Positions 1 through 9,069 are shown, numbered from the stretch's first letter. The stretch: 36,576 bases of DNA from Novosphingobium sp. (GCF_025351285.1 NZ_JANXWG010000067.1:1-36576), one strand, 5' to 3'. The notes: a model not told the origin generated them from the sequence alone. Translations and numbers: made by a program.

Positions 1-1304
1 GCCATCATGCGGAGCAGGTAATAGATACCCGCGCCGAACGCGACGAAGTAGACCACCACGAACGCCAGCAGCGAGGCGGCAACCGCAGGCGCGGCCAGCG
101 GCGAGTGCGATTGCGCGGTGAGCAAATGGCCGTAGACCGTCCACGGCTGGCGGCCGACTTCGGTCGTGACCCAGCCCGCCAGCACCGCGACGAAACCCGA
201 TGGGCCCATGACGAGCGCGGCGCGGTGGAACCAGGTCCATTCGAACAGCTTGCCCCTCGCCCGCGCAAGCAGGCTCCACAGGCCCAGCCCCAGCATCGCA
301 AAGCCCAGCCCGACCATGATCCGGAACGACCAGAACAGGATCGCCACTGGCGGCTGCTTGTCAATCGGGATGGTATCCAGCCCGGCCATCGGGGCGTTGA
401 GATCATGCTTGAGGATCAGCGACGAAACCTTGGGAATCTCGATCGCATAGTCCATCCGGCGCAGCGCGGGGTTGGGGATGCCGAACAGGATCAGCGGCGC
501 GCCATCGGGGTGGCTGGTGTAGTGCCCTTCCATCGCCATGATCTTGGCGGGCTGATGCTCCAGCGTGTTGAGCCCGTGCGCGTCGCCCGCGAAAATCTGG
601 ATCGGCGCGACGATCGCCGCCATCCACATCGCCATCGAGAACATCGTGCGCGCGCCGGGGTTGGTCCGATCCTTGAGCAAGTGCCACGCACCGACCGCAC
701 CGACCACCAGCGAGGTGGTCAGGTACGCGGCGATCACGACGTGGACCAGCCGGTAGGGAAAGCTGGGGTTGAAGATGATCGGCAGCCACCCGCCCGAAGG
801 CACGAACTGCCCGCGCGCGTTGATCGCGAAGCCGACCGGGGTCTGCATCCACGAATTGACGCTGATGATCCAGGTCGCGGAAATCAGCGTGCCGGTGGCG
901 ACCATCGCGGTCGCAAACATGTGCAGCCCCTTGCCGACCTTGCTGATCCCGAACAGCATGACGCCCAGGAACCCGGCCTCGAGGAAGAACGCGGTCATCA
1001 CCTCGTAAGCCATCAGCGGGCCGACGACCGGCCCGGCCTTGTCCGCAAACACCGACCAGTTGGTGCCGAATTCGTAGGACATCACGATGCCCGAGACGAC
1101 GCCCATCCCGAACACCACCGCGAAGATCTTGAGCCAGTAACGGAACAGGTTGGCGTAAACCCCCTTCCCCGTTGTCAGCCACAGCGCCTCCAGCACCGCG
1201 AGATAGCTGGCGAGGCCGATCGTGAAGGCGGGGAAGATGAAATGGAAACTGACCGTGAACGCAAATTGCGCGCGCGCCAGCGTGACGGCGTCGGGGAGAG
1301 TCAT
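1..1304 (-). CDS. cydA: Cytochrome bd-type ubiquinol oxidase subunit I, 3' end cut by window
   Basis: Catalytic subunit of a cytochrome bd quinol oxidase. It oxidises ubiquinol and reduces O2 to water in the cytoplasmic membrane without pumping protons. The frame is open from an ATG at 1304 to the window edge, giving about 434 residues without a stop. The N-terminus reads MTLPDAVTLARAQFAFTVSF followed by HFIFP, matching the first helix of CydA with the conserved haem-ligand His (here His21). Further in are the RLVH...AAYLTT helix and the diagnostic GRQPW motif. The quinol-loop region looks short, as in the cyanide-insensitive CioA branch, but this is a judgement by eye. The subunit II gene would lie beyond position 1. 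About 180 bp of non-coding DNA with a palindrome lies upstream. The family call is certain; the Cyd/Cio subtype is not. Confidence 0.93.
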   Translation of the reverse strand, partial: MTLPDAVTLARAQFAFTVSFHFIFPAFTIGLASYLAVLEALWLTTGKGVYANLFRYWLKIFAVVFGMGVVSGIVMSYEFGTNWSVFADKAGPVVGPLMAYEVMTAFFLEAGFLGVMLFGISKVGKGLHMFATAMVATGTLISATWIISVNSWMQTPVGFAINARGQFVPSGGWLPIIFNPSFPYRLVHVVIAAYLTTSLVVGAVGAWHLLKDRTNPGARTMFSMAMWMAAIVAPIQIFAGDAHGLNTLEHQPAKIMAMEGHYTSHPDGAPLILFGIPNPALRRMDYAIEIPKVSSLILKHDLNAPMAGLDTIPIDKQPPVAILFWSFRIMVGLGFAMLGLGLWSLLARARGKLFEWTWFHRAALVMGPSGFVAVLAGWVTTEVGRQPWTVYGHLLTAQSHSPLAAPAVAASLLAFVVVYFVAFGAGIYYLLRMM

Positions 1305-1389
1305 GACAGCAGGCTCGTCAGCATATGCACCTCACGGCGCGGACGCGCCTGGTTGGAGGAGAGCGACGGTCACGGGGATTGGTTCTCGT

Positions 1390-1413
1390 GATCGGCGTTA
1401 GCTAGCGCCGATC
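1390..1413. promoter_or_regulatory. 24-bp imperfect palindrome upstream of the bd oxidase gene
   Basis: Two 8-base arms, GATCGGCG at 1390-1397 and CGCCGATC at 1406-1413, are perfect reverse complements. The centre TAGCTA is itself palindromic, and only one base pair is mismatched over 24 bp. It lies 86 bp upstream of the bd oxidase start and 73 bp past the LysR stop. No T-run follows on either strand, so an operator is more likely than an intrinsic terminator. The binding protein is unknown. Confidence 0.4.
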
Positions 1414-1485
1414 GGTGAGCCACCACAACGGGGCGATAGGGCAAAAATGCCGGGAGTTGATGCAAAACGCGCAAGGAGATGCGCG

Positions 1486-2415
1486 TCAAACGTCGGCAGG
1501 TCCGTCACGCGCCTCGTCGCCGACGCCCTTGGCCACGAACTGGTCGAGCAGCCACGATGCCGCGGGGCCGGGCGGGCAATCGCGGCGCCACACCGCTGAA
1601 AAGCGGTAAGTGCCGCCAAGGTGATCGGGCATTGTCAGCCGCACCAGCGTGCCGCGCGCAAGATCGTCTGCCACCATGCCCAGCGGCATGTTGCCCCAGC
1701 CCACCCCTTCGCGCAGCAGCGCGTGCTTGGCGCCGAGATCGGCCAGCCGCCAGGTTTTCGGGCTGATCACCGCGAAATCCTGCCCTTCGGTGGTGCGCGA
1801 TCGATCGCTCAGCACCAGTTGCGTGTGATCGCGCGCCGCGCCAGGCGGGATGGTGGCCATCGCGCCGAGTGGATGGCTCGGCGCAGCGACAGGCACCATC
1901 AGCATGGAGCCGGCAGCGGTGCGCTCAATCCTGTTCATGGCACCTGCGATCGGGCCCGAGATGCCGAGGATCGCCTGCCCCTCGCCCACCAGCGCGGTCA
2001 CCCCGCCGAGCGCCTCGACGTGGAGCCGCAACTGCACCGTGGGGAATTCGAGAGCAAATGCGCGCAGCACCGCGCCCAGCCGCTCGGCCGGCAGCATGAC
2101 ATCGACCGCGAGATCGACTTCGGCCTCAAGCCCGTCGAGCAGACCCTTGACCTTGGCGCGCAAGCCATCGACGCCTTGCGCAATCGCGCGTGTTTCGGCC
2201 AGCAGGGCGCGGCCGGCGGTGGTGAGCACTGGCTTGCGCGTGCCTTCGCGGTCGAACAGCAGCAGCCCGAGCTGGCTTTCGAGGTTGGCCATCCCGTAGC
2301 TGATCACCGACACCGCGCGGCCCAGCTTGCGCCCTGCCCCCGCGAAACTGCCGGTGTCGACAATCGCCAGGAAGATACGCAACTGGTCGAGCGTGGGGTT
2401 GCCAGGGCCGTTCAT
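1486..2415 (-). CDS. LysR-family transcriptional regulator
   Basis: DNA-binding regulator of the LysR type, 309 residues from the ATG at 2415. The winged helix-turn-helix sits at the N-terminus: LDQLRIFLAIVDTGSFAGAG, then a recognition helix region around AVSVISYGMANLE. The effector-binding domain with two alpha/beta lobes follows from about residue 90. A TTG at 2436 would add seven residues, but the purine-rich GAGGA there lies only a few bases before it, so the ATG is preferred. The gene is divergent from the pirin gene, sharing roughly 127 bp of upstream DNA. LysR proteins commonly control the divergent neighbour, so pirin is the likely target (inference). The inducer cannot be told from sequence. 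Confidence 0.9.
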   Translation of the reverse strand: MNGPGNPTLDQLRIFLAIVDTGSFAGAGRKLGRAVSVISYGMANLESQLGLLLFDREGTRKPVLTTAGRALLAETRAIAQGVDGLRAKVKGLLDGLEAEVDLAVDVMLPAERLGAVLRAFALEFPTVQLRLHVEALGGVTALVGEGQAILGISGPIAGAMNRIERTAAGSMLMVPVAAPSHPLGAMATIPPGAARDHTQLVLSDRSRTTEGQDFAVISPKTWRLADLGAKHALLREGVGWGNMPLGMVADDLARGTLVRLTMPDHLGGTYRFSAVWRRDCPPGPAASWLLDQFVAKGVGDEARDGPADV

Positions 2416-2542
2416 GAAGTCTTGGGCACTGTTCAAGTTCCTCGAATGGTCGGGCCGAATTTATCCGGCTAAAACTCGTGAGCGGCAAGCCCTACATGGC
2501 GGTCATCAGGTGGTTCACATCACCGCCGCTCGGAGAAAACCC
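2416..2542. promoter_or_regulatory. Divergent intergenic region between lysR-type and pirin genes
   Basis: This 127-bp stretch must hold both divergent promoters and probably the LysR binding site. A clear ribosome binding site (GGAGA at 2532-2536) precedes the pirin ATG. I could not pick out a convincing T-N11-A LysR box or -10/-35 pair by eye. Confidence 0.4.
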
Positions 2543-3241
2543 ATGATCGACCTGCGTCCCTTCGACACGCTCGGCGCCGCCAACCACGGCTGGCTCGACG
2601 CGCATCACCACTTTTCGTTCGCCGATTACCAAGATCCCGCGCGCACCCACTGGGGTAACTTGCGCGTGTGGAACGACGATACGATTGCGCCGCAAACGGG
2701 CTTTCCGCCGCACGGCCACCGCGACATGGAGATCATCACTTATGTCCGCTCGGGCGCGATCACGCACAAGGACAGCCTCGGCAACGAGGGCCGCACCGAA
2801 GCCGGCGACGTCCAGGTGATGAGCGCGGGCACCGGCATCCAGCACGCCGAATACAACCGCGAGGACGTGCCGACGACGCTGTTCCAGATCTGGATCGTGC
2901 CGACCCGGCCCAGCGCCGCGCCAAGCTGGGGCGCGCGACCGTTCCCCAAGGGCGACCGTTCGGGCAAGTTCGAGACGCTCGCCTCGGGCAATGACAACGA
3001 CGGGGACGCGCTGCCCTTGCGCACCGATGCGCGCGTTCTGGGCGCCACGATCAAGGCCGGCGAGACGGTCGAGTACCCGCTCGGCGCCAGCCGCAAGGGC
3101 TATCTGGTGCCGGCGATCGGTGCCGTCGAAATCGAGGGCGTGCGGGTCAACACCCGCGATGGCGCGGCCATCAGCGATACCGAAGTGCTCCGCGTGACTG
3201 CGCTGGAGGATAGCGAAGTGGTGCTGGTCGACGCAGCGTGA
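2543..3241 (+). CDS. Pirin family protein (YhhW-like bicupin, possible quercetin dioxygenase)
   Basis: A bicupin of the pirin family, 232 residues, close to the usual length. Bacterial members such as E. coli YhhW bind one metal in the N-terminal cupin, and some oxidise flavonols such as quercetin. The four metal ligands are visible: His57 and His59 in PPHGHRDME, and His101 and Glu103 in GIQHAE. The signature NLRVWNDDTIAPQTGFPPHG is intact, and the C-terminal cupin is shorter and lacks metal ligands, as usual. Start choice rests on GGAGA eight bases before the ATG and on the conserved MIDLRPFDTLG beginning. The divergent LysR gene probably regulates it. The true substrate is not known; some pirins act as regulatory partners rather than enzymes. 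Confidence 0.93.
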   Translation: MIDLRPFDTLGAANHGWLDAHHHFSFADYQDPARTHWGNLRVWNDDTIAPQTGFPPHGHRDMEIITYVRSGAITHKDSLGNEGRTEAGDVQVMSAGTGIQHAEYNREDVPTTLFQIWIVPTRPSAAPSWGARPFPKGDRSGKFETLASGNDNDGDALPLRTDARVLGATIKAGETVEYPLGASRKGYLVPAIGAVEIEGVRVNTRDGAAISDTEVLRVTALEDSEVVLVDAA

Positions 3242-3283
3242 TGGATGGGCGGGCGCGGACCATTCCGCGCCCGCCTCGCTGTC

Positions 3284-6200
3284 TCAATCCCCGTCGTAGG
3301 CGCTGGCCTTGCCGGTGGTCAGCGCCGCGCCATACCCTTCGCTGCCCGAGCCTTCCCACCACAACGGGGCGCGCTTGCGGGTGCCGGTCACTTCTTCGTT
3401 CAGAGTGGCTGAGTCGTACAACCGCCCGCCCAGCATCACCTTGCTGATCTTGTCGCTGTTGCGGATGTCCACGGTCGGATCGGCATCGAGCACCACCAGG
3501 TCGGCCAGCTTGCCCACCTCGAGCGAGCCCACGTCCTTGGCGTAGCCAAGCGAAGTCGCGGGCAGGATGGTGGCCGCACGCAAGGCTTCGATCGGGCTCC
3601 AGCCGCCGCGCACGAAGCTCCACAGCTCCCAGTGCGAGCCCAGCCCCGATTGCTGGCCGTGCGCACCGATCGACACCTGCACGCCCTTTTCCATCAGCTT
3701 CTTCGCCTCGCGCGCGCTTCCCGCATCGACATAGTCGCTTTCGGGCGCGATCTCGCGGCGCACGTTCTGCGCTTCGAGCCGCGCGGGCGGCTCGTACTTG
3801 CTGAGGATCGGATGCTTCCACACTTCGGTATGCGCGCGCCAGTACGGATCGCCCGCCGGGCCGCCGTATGTCACCACCAGCGTGGGGGTGTAGTTGGTTT
3901 TCGTCTGGCTCCACAGGCTGACCACGTCGTCGTAGAAATGTTCGGCCGGCACGTTGTGCTCGACGGTGGAATTGCCGTCCTGCACCAGCGTCATGTCCAT
4001 CGTGAACAGCGATCCGCCCTCGGGCACCACTTCCAGCCCTTCGGCCTGCGCGGCCGCCACCACCATCTGGCGCTGTTCGCGGCGCGGCTGGTTGTAGTTC
4101 TTGACGCTGTGCGCGCCTTGCGCCTTCAGCCGCCGCACATCGGCCAGCGCGTCTTCGTAGCTGTTGATCTCGGCGTAAACGTCGGCTTCCTTGGCGCCGT
4201 AAATGATCTCGCCGGTCGAGAACGTACGCGGCGCCAGGATCTTGCCGGCCTTCTGCATTTCGGCCGCCACGAAGATCTCGGCCGAGCGGGCCGAGGGATC
4301 GTGGATCGTGGTCGTGCCCATCGCCAGGTTGACCATCGCCGACCAGTTCTGCTGCGGGATCAGGTCGTCATCGCCCTGGGCCCCATGCGCGTGCGCATCG
4401 ATCATGCCGGGAATCACGGTCTTGCCCGCAAGATCGACCGTCTTCGCGCCCGCCGGGATGCTCACCGAAGCGCGCGGGCCGACCGCGACGATACGATCGC
4501 CGCGCACAACGATCACGCCATCATCGATGATGCCGCCATCCTTGCTGGCCATCGTGACGATCCGCGCGCCGGTCAACGCCACGGTGCCGGTCGGTTTGTC
4601 GGCGGTAACGTCCATCGCCAGCGAAACCCCGGCCTTGGGCGCCGCAAACTTCGGCGCATCTTCAGCCGCCGGTGCATCGCGGAACAGCGCAACCGTGTCG
4701 GCCGAGAACAGCGTCGGACCGAGGCTCCAGTTGAGCCGTTTGCCATCGTTGGACCAGTTGATGAAATCGGCGCCATCGCCGCTGACTTGCGTGGCGGGCA
4801 GCGCGCCGCCCTTCTTGTCGGCGTCGACCGCTTGCGTGCCCGGCATCAGCGGCATCACGAACGCCTGGTAGTTCTGCCGGAACGCGACATATTCGCCGCT
4901 GGGCGACACCACGTAGTCATTCACCAGATCGCCGCTGGCGTGGACGTGCTTGGCTTCTCCGTTCAAGTCGGTGCTGACGAGCTGGCGCTTGTCCTTCTCG
5001 TCGGTCACCAGGAAAATGCGGTCGTTGGCCGCGCCGAATTGCGGTTCTGCGCCGTCCTTGGTGATCCGCACCGGCGTACCGCCGTTGGCGGCCACGCGAT
5101 AGACGCCGGGATTTTCGCTGCCGCGCGCGGCCGTCAGCCCGCCGCCGCGCCCGCTTTCGAACACGATCATCTTGCCATCGGGCGAGAACCTGGGCCGCGC
5201 ATAATGCCCGGCCGAAGTCGTGACATCACGCGCCGCACCGCCGCCTGCCGCAACCGTGCGAACGTGGCCCAGGCCGGCGTCAGTCCAGCCGACGAAGGCA
5301 ATGGTCCGCCCATCGCGCGACCATGTCGGCCACAATTCCATCTCGGCCTCGTCGCCCTTGACCAGCCGGCGCGCAGTGCCGCCCGCCATGTCCTTGAGCC
5401 ACAGCTTACCGAGCGTTTCGAACACCACGCTGCGCCCATCGGGCGAAACGCTGGCCCAGCGCGGCATCCTGGTGGTAAAGCGATCGGGCGCGACGTCGAT
5501 CTGCGGGTGCGTGGCGTCGATCACCACGCGGGTGTCGTTGACGCGGAACGGGATCACCGAAGCCCCTGACCCATCGGCGCCAACCTTGTTGATCTTGCCG
5601 CCCGCCCAGAACACAAGGCTCTTGCTGTCGGGCGTCCACGCCATGTTCGGATAGACGCCGGTGATGGCCCAGGTTTCCTGCACATCCTGGTCGAGCGGCG
5701 CGTAAATCTGCCGCTCCTCGCCGCTGGCCATATCCTTGACCCACAGCGTCGAGCGGTTGTGCACGCGGCGCACGAAGGCAATGCGCTTGCCATCGGGCGC
5801 CGGTGTCGGCCGCACCGATCCGCCCACGCCCGAAACCGCCGTCGTCACTTCACCGGTATCGATGTCGTAGCGTTCGATGTTGAACAAGTCGGTGCGCGAA
5901 TTCTGCGCGTATTCGAAGATCGGGCCGGGGCTGACGTTGCGCGTATAATAGATGTGCTTGCCATCGGGCGCGTAGATCGGCTCGCCCAGTTCCTTCTGCA
6001 GCGCCTCGCTGGCGCGCTTGACCAGCAAGACGCCGCTGCCGCCCGAGACGTGGTAAAGCCACACCTCCCCAGTGCCGAGCGAACGGCCGGTGGTGAAGTG
6101 CTTTTTCGCCACGATGAAGCGCCCGTCGGGCGACCATGATGGCTGGTTGAGCAGGCGGAAATCTTCCTTGGTGAGCTGTCGCCTGTCGCTGCCGTCGACG

Positions 6201-6562
6201 TTCATGATCCACACGTTGTCGCCGCCGCCGCGATCCGAGACGAAGGCGATGCGCTTGCCGTCGGGCGAGAAGCGCGGCTGGTGTTCGTAAGCCAGACCCT
6301 CGGCGATCCGCGTCGGCGCGCCTCCACCGATGGGCATCGTATAAATATCGCCGAGCAGGTCGAACGCGATCGTCTTGCCATCGCGGCTGACATCCACGTT
6401 CATCCAGGTGCCGTTGTCGACGTTGATCGGCACGGTGTGAGTGACCATCCCGGTCGGCGCGTTGACGTCCCACTTGGGTGGTTTGGCAGTTTCGGCCAGC
6501 GCAGCGCTCGAACAAAGGCTGGCGGCGATCACGGCGACGAAGGTGCGGGTGCGGATGGTCAA
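3284..6562 (-). CDS. Secreted beta-propeller/amidohydrolase fusion protein
   Basis: A large exported protein of about 1092 residues. A TTG start at 6562 gives an ideal signal peptide (MTIRTRTFVAVIAASLCSSA, then ALA and cleavage before ETAK). It has AGGGGA seven bases upstream, whereas the ATG at 6595 has no ribosome site. The N-terminal two thirds is a TolB/WD40-like propeller with repeated SPDGK-x-IAF blades. The C-terminal third is an amidohydrolase TIM barrel with metal-binding HAH (about residues 724-726, in GMIDAHAHG), later His residues, and the terminal ADLVVLDADP sheet. Such fusions are annotated as amidohydrolase family proteins, related to imidazolonepropionase or prolidase-like enzymes; the substrate is unknown. 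It most likely acts in the periplasm. It is divergent from the ABC-F gene. Upstream reading to 8404 on this strand is only the antisense of that gene. Confidence 0.88.
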   Translation of the reverse strand: MTIRTRTFVAVIAASLCSSAALAETAKPPKWDVNAPTGMVTHTVPINVDNGTWMNVDVSRDGKTIAFDLLGDIYTMPIGGGAPTRIAEGLAYEHQPRFSPDGKRIAFVSDRGGGDNVWIMNVDGSDRRQLTKEDFRLLNQPSWSPDGRFIVAKKHFTTGRSLGTGEVWLYHVSGGSGVLLVKRASEALQKELGEPIYAPDGKHIYYTRNVSPGPIFEYAQNSRTDLFNIERYDIDTGEVTTAVSGVGGSVRPTPAPDGKRIAFVRRVHNRSTLWVKDMASGEERQIYAPLDQDVQETWAITGVYPNMAWTPDSKSLVFWAGGKINKVGADGSGASVIPFRVNDTRVVIDATHPQIDVAPDRFTTRMPRWASVSPDGRSVVFETLGKLWLKDMAGGTARRLVKGDEAEMELWPTWSRDGRTIAFVGWTDAGLGHVRTVAAGGGAARDVTTSAGHYARPRFSPDGKMIVFESGRGGGLTAARGSENPGVYRVAANGGTPVRITKDGAEPQFGAANDRIFLVTDEKDKRQLVSTDLNGEAKHVHASGDLVNDYVVSPSGEYVAFRQNYQAFVMPLMPGTQAVDADKKGGALPATQVSGDGADFINWSNDGKRLNWSLGPTLFSADTVALFRDAPAAEDAPKFAAPKAGVSLAMDVTADKPTGTVALTGARIVTMASKDGGIIDDGVIVVRGDRIVAVGPRASVSIPAGAKTVDLAGKTVIPGMIDAHAHGAQGDDDLIPQQNWSAMVNLAMGTTTIHDPSARSAEIFVAAEMQKAGKILAPRTFSTGEIIYGAKEADVYAEINSYEDALADVRRLKAQGAHSVKNYNQPRREQRQMVVAAAQAEGLEVVPEGGSLFTMDMTLVQDGNSTVEHNVPAEHFYDDVVSLWSQTKTNYTPTLVVTYGGPAGDPYWRAHTEVWKHPILSKYEPPARLEAQNVRREIAPESDYVDAGSAREAKKLMEKGVQVSIGAHGQQSGLGSHWELWSFVRGGWSPIEALRAATILPATSLGYAKDVGSLEVGKLADLVVLDADPTVDIRNSDKISKVMLGGRLYDSATLNEEVTGTRKRAPLWWEGSGSEGYGAALTTGKASAYDGD

Positions 6563-6706
6563 GCTGGTTTCCCCTGTAACTTTCGCACGGCTCATATCGC
6601 GTCGCACGGCCGTCTGCCAGCCCCCCTTGCTGCGGTTGGGGGCGCTCTGGAGAATGTTGCATCGCAGCAGTTGGGTTTCGGCTTCAGGAATGCTAGGCGC
6701 GCCGCC

Positions 6707-8572
6707 ATGCTTACCATCAACAATGTCACCGTCCGGCTCGGCGGCCGCACGATCCTCGACCGCGCCAGCGCGAGCATCCCGCCGGGGGGCCGCGTAGGGC
6801 TGATCGGGCGCAACGGCGCGGGCAAGTCCACGCTGATGAAGGCGATCATCGGAGAGATCGATCCCGACGACGGCGACATCGAAATGCCGCGCCGCACGCG
6901 GCTGGGCTATATCGCGCAGGAAGCGCCGAGCGGCACCGCCACCCCGTTCGAAACCGTGCTGGCGGCGGACACCGAACGCGCCGCGCTGCTCGAAGAATCC
7001 GAGACTTGCCACGATCCTGACCGGTTGGGCGATGTCCACGAACGCCTGCTGGCGATCGACGCGTACAGTGCGCCGTCGCGCGCGGCACGCATCCTGACCG
7101 GGCTGGGCTTCGAGGAAGACATGCAGGGCCAGCCGCTCGACAGCTTCTCGGGCGGGTGGAAGATGCGCGTCGCGCTGGCCGCGTTGCTGTTTTCGCAGCC
7201 CGACGTGCTGCTGCTCGACGAACCATCGAACCACCTCGATCTTGAAGCGACGCTGTGGCTGGAGAATTTCCTCAAGGCCTATCCCGGCACCTTGATCGTG
7301 ATCAGCCACGAACGCGACCTGCTCAACAACGTGGTCGATCACATCGTCCATCTGCAGGGTGGCAAGCTGACGCTGTACCCCGGCGGCTATGACAGCTTCG
7401 AGCGCCAGCGTGCCGAACGCGCGGCGCAACTGGCGTCGGCCAAGGCGTCGCAGGACGCCCAACGCGCGCGGTTGCAGGATTACGTCTCGCGTAACAGCGC
7501 GCGTGCCTCCACCGCCAAGCAGGCGCAATCGCGCGCGAAAATGCTGGCCAAAATGCAGCCGATCACCGCGCTGATCGACGATCCGACGCTGAGCTTCGAC
7601 TTCCCCAACCCCAGCGACTTGCGCCCGCCGCTGATCACGCTCGATCTTGCGGCTGTTGGCTATGGCGAGAAGACCATCCTCCAGCGGCTGAACCTGCGGA
7701 TCGATCCCGACGACCGGATCGCGCTGCTCGGTCGCAACGGCAACGGCAAGACCACGCTGGCGCGGCTGCTGGCGGCGCAATTGCCGGCGATGGAAGGCTC
7801 GATCCACCAATCGGGCAAGATGCAGATCGGCTATTTCACGCAGTACCAGGTGGAAGAACTGGCCGGCGACGCCACCCCGCTCGAACACATGACCCGCGCG
7901 ATGACGGGCAAGACGCCGGGCGCCATCCGCGCGCAGCTTGGCCGGTTCGGCTTTTCGGGCAACCGCGCGATCGCGCAAGTCGGCACGCTGTCGGGCGGCG
8001 AGCGCGCGCGTCTGGCGCTGGCGCTGGTGACGCGCGATGCGCCCCACCTGCTGATCCTGGATGAGCCGACCAACCACTTGGACGTCGATGCGCGCGAGGC
8101 CTTGGTGCAGGCGCTCAACAGCTACGAAGGCGCGGTGATCCTGATCAGCCACGATCGCCATATGGTCGAACTGACGGCGGATCGACTGGTGCTGGTGGAT
8201 CACGGCACCGCGGTCGATTATCCGGGCAGCATGGAGGATTACATCGACTTCGTCCTCGGCCGGAACCAGCCGAAGAATGGAGACGCCAAACCCAAGGCGA
8301 GCAAGCAGGGCAAGAAAGCCAATGCGCAACAGCGCGAGGCTGAGCGAGCGCTGAAGAAAAAGGTCAGCGAGGCCGAGGCGGCGGTGTCCAAGTTGCAGGC
8401 GCAAGTTTCCGCGCTCGACCGCGCGATGTTCGATCCCAAGAGCGCCGCGCCCGATCTGGCGCGGCTGGCGATGGGCGAATTGTCGCGCCGCCGCGCCGCG
8501 CAGGCCGATGAACTGGAGCGCGCAGAGGCGGCCTGGCTGCTGCTGAGCGAGCGGGCGGAACAGGCGGCGTGA
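6707..8572 (+). CDS. ABC-F family ATP-binding protein, YheS-like
   Basis: Soluble tandem ABC ATPase of the ABC-F family, 621 residues. These proteins bind the ribosome E site and rescue or tune stalled translation; none has a membrane domain. Domain 1 has Walker A GRNGAGKST, signature FSGGWKMR and Walker B DVLLLDEPSNHLD. The inter-domain linker contains the conserved KQAQSRAKMLAKM stretch. Domain 2 has GRNGNGKTT, LSGGERAR and LLILDEPTNHLD. A charged coiled coil ends the protein (about residues 520-621), as in E. coli YheS, to which the whole layout corresponds. The ATG at 6707 matches the family's MLTINNV start; the ribosome site is weak. Its stop overlaps the start of the Gre-domain gene (GTGA), so the two are co-translated. 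Confidence 0.93.
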   Translation: MLTINNVTVRLGGRTILDRASASIPPGGRVGLIGRNGAGKSTLMKAIIGEIDPDDGDIEMPRRTRLGYIAQEAPSGTATPFETVLAADTERAALLEESETCHDPDRLGDVHERLLAIDAYSAPSRAARILTGLGFEEDMQGQPLDSFSGGWKMRVALAALLFSQPDVLLLDEPSNHLDLEATLWLENFLKAYPGTLIVISHERDLLNNVVDHIVHLQGGKLTLYPGGYDSFERQRAERAAQLASAKASQDAQRARLQDYVSRNSARASTAKQAQSRAKMLAKMQPITALIDDPTLSFDFPNPSDLRPPLITLDLAAVGYGEKTILQRLNLRIDPDDRIALLGRNGNGKTTLARLLAAQLPAMEGSIHQSGKMQIGYFTQYQVEELAGDATPLEHMTRAMTGKTPGAIRAQLGRFGFSGNRAIAQVGTLSGGERARLALALVTRDAPHLLILDEPTNHLDVDAREALVQALNSYEGAVILISHDRHMVELTADRLVLVDHGTAVDYPGSMEDYIDFVLGRNQPKNGDAKPKASKQGKKANAQQREAERALKKKVSEAEAAVSKLQAQVSALDRAMFDPKSAAPDLARLAMGELSRRRAAQADELERAEAAWLLLSERAEQAA

Positions 8573-9030
8573 GTGTAGCCTTCAGGCGCGAGAGCGACGA
8601 GGAGCATCTTGAACCGAGCTACGCGATCCCGATCCCGCCTGGCCGCAACCTGGTGACGATAGCAGGGCGCGAGATGATCGCAGCGAAAGTGGCCGAACTG
8701 GAGGCGCTCCCGCCGCCGGTCGATGACGAGAAGGCGCGCAAGGCGTTGTGGCGTGATCTGACTTACTGGCGCCAGCGGCTGGCCACGGCCGAAATGATGC
8801 CGGTCCCATCGGGCGAGGTGGTCGAGTTCGGCTGCCGGGTGCGGCTGCGGCTCAAGGGCAAGGAGCGCGAGATCGTGCTGGTCGGCAGCGATGAAGCCGA
8901 TCCGGCGCAAGGCAAGCTGGCCTACACCGCCCCGTTGGCGCGCGCAGTGATGGCGGCGGCGGCTGGCGATTGGGTCGATTTCAATGGTGAGGAAGCGGTG
9001 ATCGAGGTGCTGGCGGTGGAGCCGGCCTGA
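8569..9030 (+). CDS. Small GreA/GreB-domain protein
   Basis: A 153-residue protein starting at GTG 8569, overlapping the ABC-F stop by four bases (GTGA). The C-terminal half resembles the FKBP-like domain of GreA/GreB/Rnk factors: a pattern like VVEFGCRVRLRLKGKEREI, then KLAYTAPLARAVMAAAAGDW. This domain binds the RNA polymerase beta' subunit and places the coiled coil in the secondary channel. The N-terminal coiled-coil segment is present (REMIAAKVAELE...), but the acidic tip motif GDLSENAEY of true GreA, which drives transcript cleavage, is absent. It may bind polymerase without cleavage activity, as Rnk-like proteins do (inference). Operon partnership with a ribosome-acting ABC-F protein is noteworthy. 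The family call is fairly secure, the function is open. Confidence 0.75.
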   Translation: MSVAFRRESDEEHLEPSYAIPIPPGRNLVTIAGREMIAAKVAELEALPPPVDDEKARKALWRDLTYWRQRLATAEMMPVPSGEVVEFGCRVRLRLKGKEREIVLVGSDEADPAQGKLAYTAPLARAVMAAAAGDWVDFNGEEAVIEVLAVEPA

Positions 9031-9069
9031 CCGGAAACACCATCGCCCGCCTCACTCCCCGTTCGTCCA

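Noticed and set aside
105..1391. 428-residue plus-strand open frame
   Set aside because: Antisense of the bd oxidase gene; the translation is Arg/His/Asp-rich low-complexity typical of GC-rich shadow frames.
1455..1473. FNR-like TTGAT half-site upstream of the bd oxidase
   Set aside because: Only one half matches; the other half at the correct spacing does not fit ATCAA.
1621..2472. 283-residue plus-strand frame opposite the LysR gene
   Set aside because: Arg/His/Gln-rich shadow; the LysR protein on the other strand has all family features.
3632..5569. 645-residue plus-strand frame
   Set aside because: Antisense of the amidohydrolase; no domain-like sequence, composition typical of a shadow.
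6281..6706. 142-codon extension upstream of the ABC-F start
   Set aside because: Overlaps the divergent amidohydrolase start; homologues begin at MLTINNV.
6596..8404. N-terminal extension of the amidohydrolase frame by about 600 codons
   Set aside because: It is antisense to the ABC-F gene and reads as low-complexity; the signal peptide at 6562 marks the real start.
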